A stretch of DNA of 64,000 bases from the NCBI RefSeq assembly GCF_963662255.1, contig NC_085047.1:93999619-94063618 (forward strand). The letters are read 5' to 3'. The notes under the pieces are model-generated. The model was given only the letters and a program-made list of their open reading frames with translations. It was not told the origin of the DNA and did not search any database. Position numbers and translations under genes: made by a program. Shown here one piece after another: positions 63,401 through 64,000 of the stretch (position 1 is its first letter; every line of letters starts with the position of its first letter). Source of the stretch: Cinclus cinclus (lineage: Eukaryota; Chordata; Aves; Passeriformes; Cinclidae).

Positions 63401-64000
63401 AAAAAAGTGAGAGTGAACCTTTGCATTCCTGGATTTATTCCCAGGATACTACATCTACCAAAGCACATGCTATTGGTTGATTTTTAATAGACATGTAGCT
63501 TTTGGGCAGAACTAGGTGCTTTCATAGAACAGAAAAACATATCTTTCATCTGGTCATAAAAAGTTTGATTAGTGGAAATCTGATAAAATTATAACCTCCA
63601 AATACAGATGAAAAGAAAATTACATAATTAGCAAAAAGAAGTGCATATTTTAATAAAAGAAAGAAAATATTCATTTTTTGAAAAATATCTTTAAGTAGTT
63701 ATTTTCCTAGCATGACCCTGTTTGTTTAAGATATTTTATGGAGTCTTCTGAGGCCGACTTCCACCCAGCTTTATTTTTCAATTAATTTCTTTGGAGATAA
63801 AACTACCTGGCCAATGACCTGGTTAGAGACTTTAAGAGTTGGAAATCAGATTTTTTTTTCCAGTCTGAGGGTTAGATCCTGTCTGATATAATTTTGCACA
63901 GTATTTCCTTGTGGTGAAATGGACAGGGCTTCAAACAACCTAATCTGGTGAAAGATATGCCTGTCCAAGGCAGGGTGACTGAAGCAGACGATCTTGAAAG
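54474..64000. other. Unique AT-rich non-coding stretch
   Basis: No gene, RNA gene or mobile element recognised in 9.5 kb. A-rich runs occur at 54805-54838; a 14-bp tandem pair (TCCCAAAAGAAAAT) at 57765-57792; a 14-bp palindrome AATTCTATAGAATT at 58357-58370; and small GC-richer patches at 56380-56640, 59300-59560 and 62000-62300, the last with a 7-bp-arm inverted repeat (62200-62216). Frames such as 57476-57784 (minus, 102 codons, hydrophobic) and 59494-59844 (plus, 116 codons) lack domains and exon-like borders. Confidence 0.5.

Noticed and set aside
1..64000. CRISPR arrays, operons, prophage or plasmid features
   Set aside because: The sequence is vertebrate in character (CR1, MIR, microsatellites, CpG depletion); no spaced direct-repeat arrays of CRISPR type and no compact bacterial gene layout.

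Overview
This window looks like non-coding vertebrate DNA, most likely from a bird. It is AT-rich and CpG-poor. The only interspersed repeats I can recognise are CR1 LINE fragments and a few very old MIR/L2-type fragments. The CR1 3' ends are of the avian/reptilian kind, with degenerate ATTCTATG-type tails and motifs such as GGTTGGAA and GGTCCCTTCCAA. CR1 covers only about 2 kb of the 64 kb, which fits a bird better than a turtle, a crocodilian or a mammal. I cannot name the species.

I found no convincing protein-coding exon, tRNA, rRNA, snRNA or known microRNA. All open reading frames are short (155 codons or fewer). They look like chance frames in AT-rich DNA, simple-repeat translations, or remnants of CR1 ORF2. 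The window is therefore best read as intergenic DNA or the interior of a very large intron.

Layout: 1-8.7 kb is mostly unique sequence with two CR1 pieces (1201-1395, plus; 3961-4335, minus). From 8.7 to 28.5 kb it is unique sequence with scattered microsatellites, a MIR-like SINE at about 17515-17690 and a weaker one at about 25265-25345. From 28.5 to 29.4 kb there is a small busy cluster: six tandem copies of an 8-mer, a GC-richer stretch, a MIR fragment, and a pair of opposed TCF/LEF-type motifs. The 29.4-45 kb stretch is largely unique; it holds a compact SOX-type inverted repeat (35137-35161), a nine-base tandem array made of steroid-receptor-like half-sites at 3-bp spacing (39321-39353), and a CpG-enriched pyrimidine-rich patch (about 42306-42720). 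At 45.3-46.1 kb lie a 143-bp pure C/T tract (17 TTCCCC units then 6 TTCCC units), a CR1 3' end, and a perfect 13-bp-arm palindrome. At 53.3-54.5 kb are two minus-strand CR1 copies, one internally deleted with most of its reverse transcriptase missing. From there to the end I see essentially unique sequence.

I did not find a new biological system. The observations most worth checking are the C/T tract, the 46.07 kb palindrome, the 39.3 kb half-site array and the 35.1 kb SOX-type palindrome. All regulatory readings are inference from motifs and need conservation or chromatin data.
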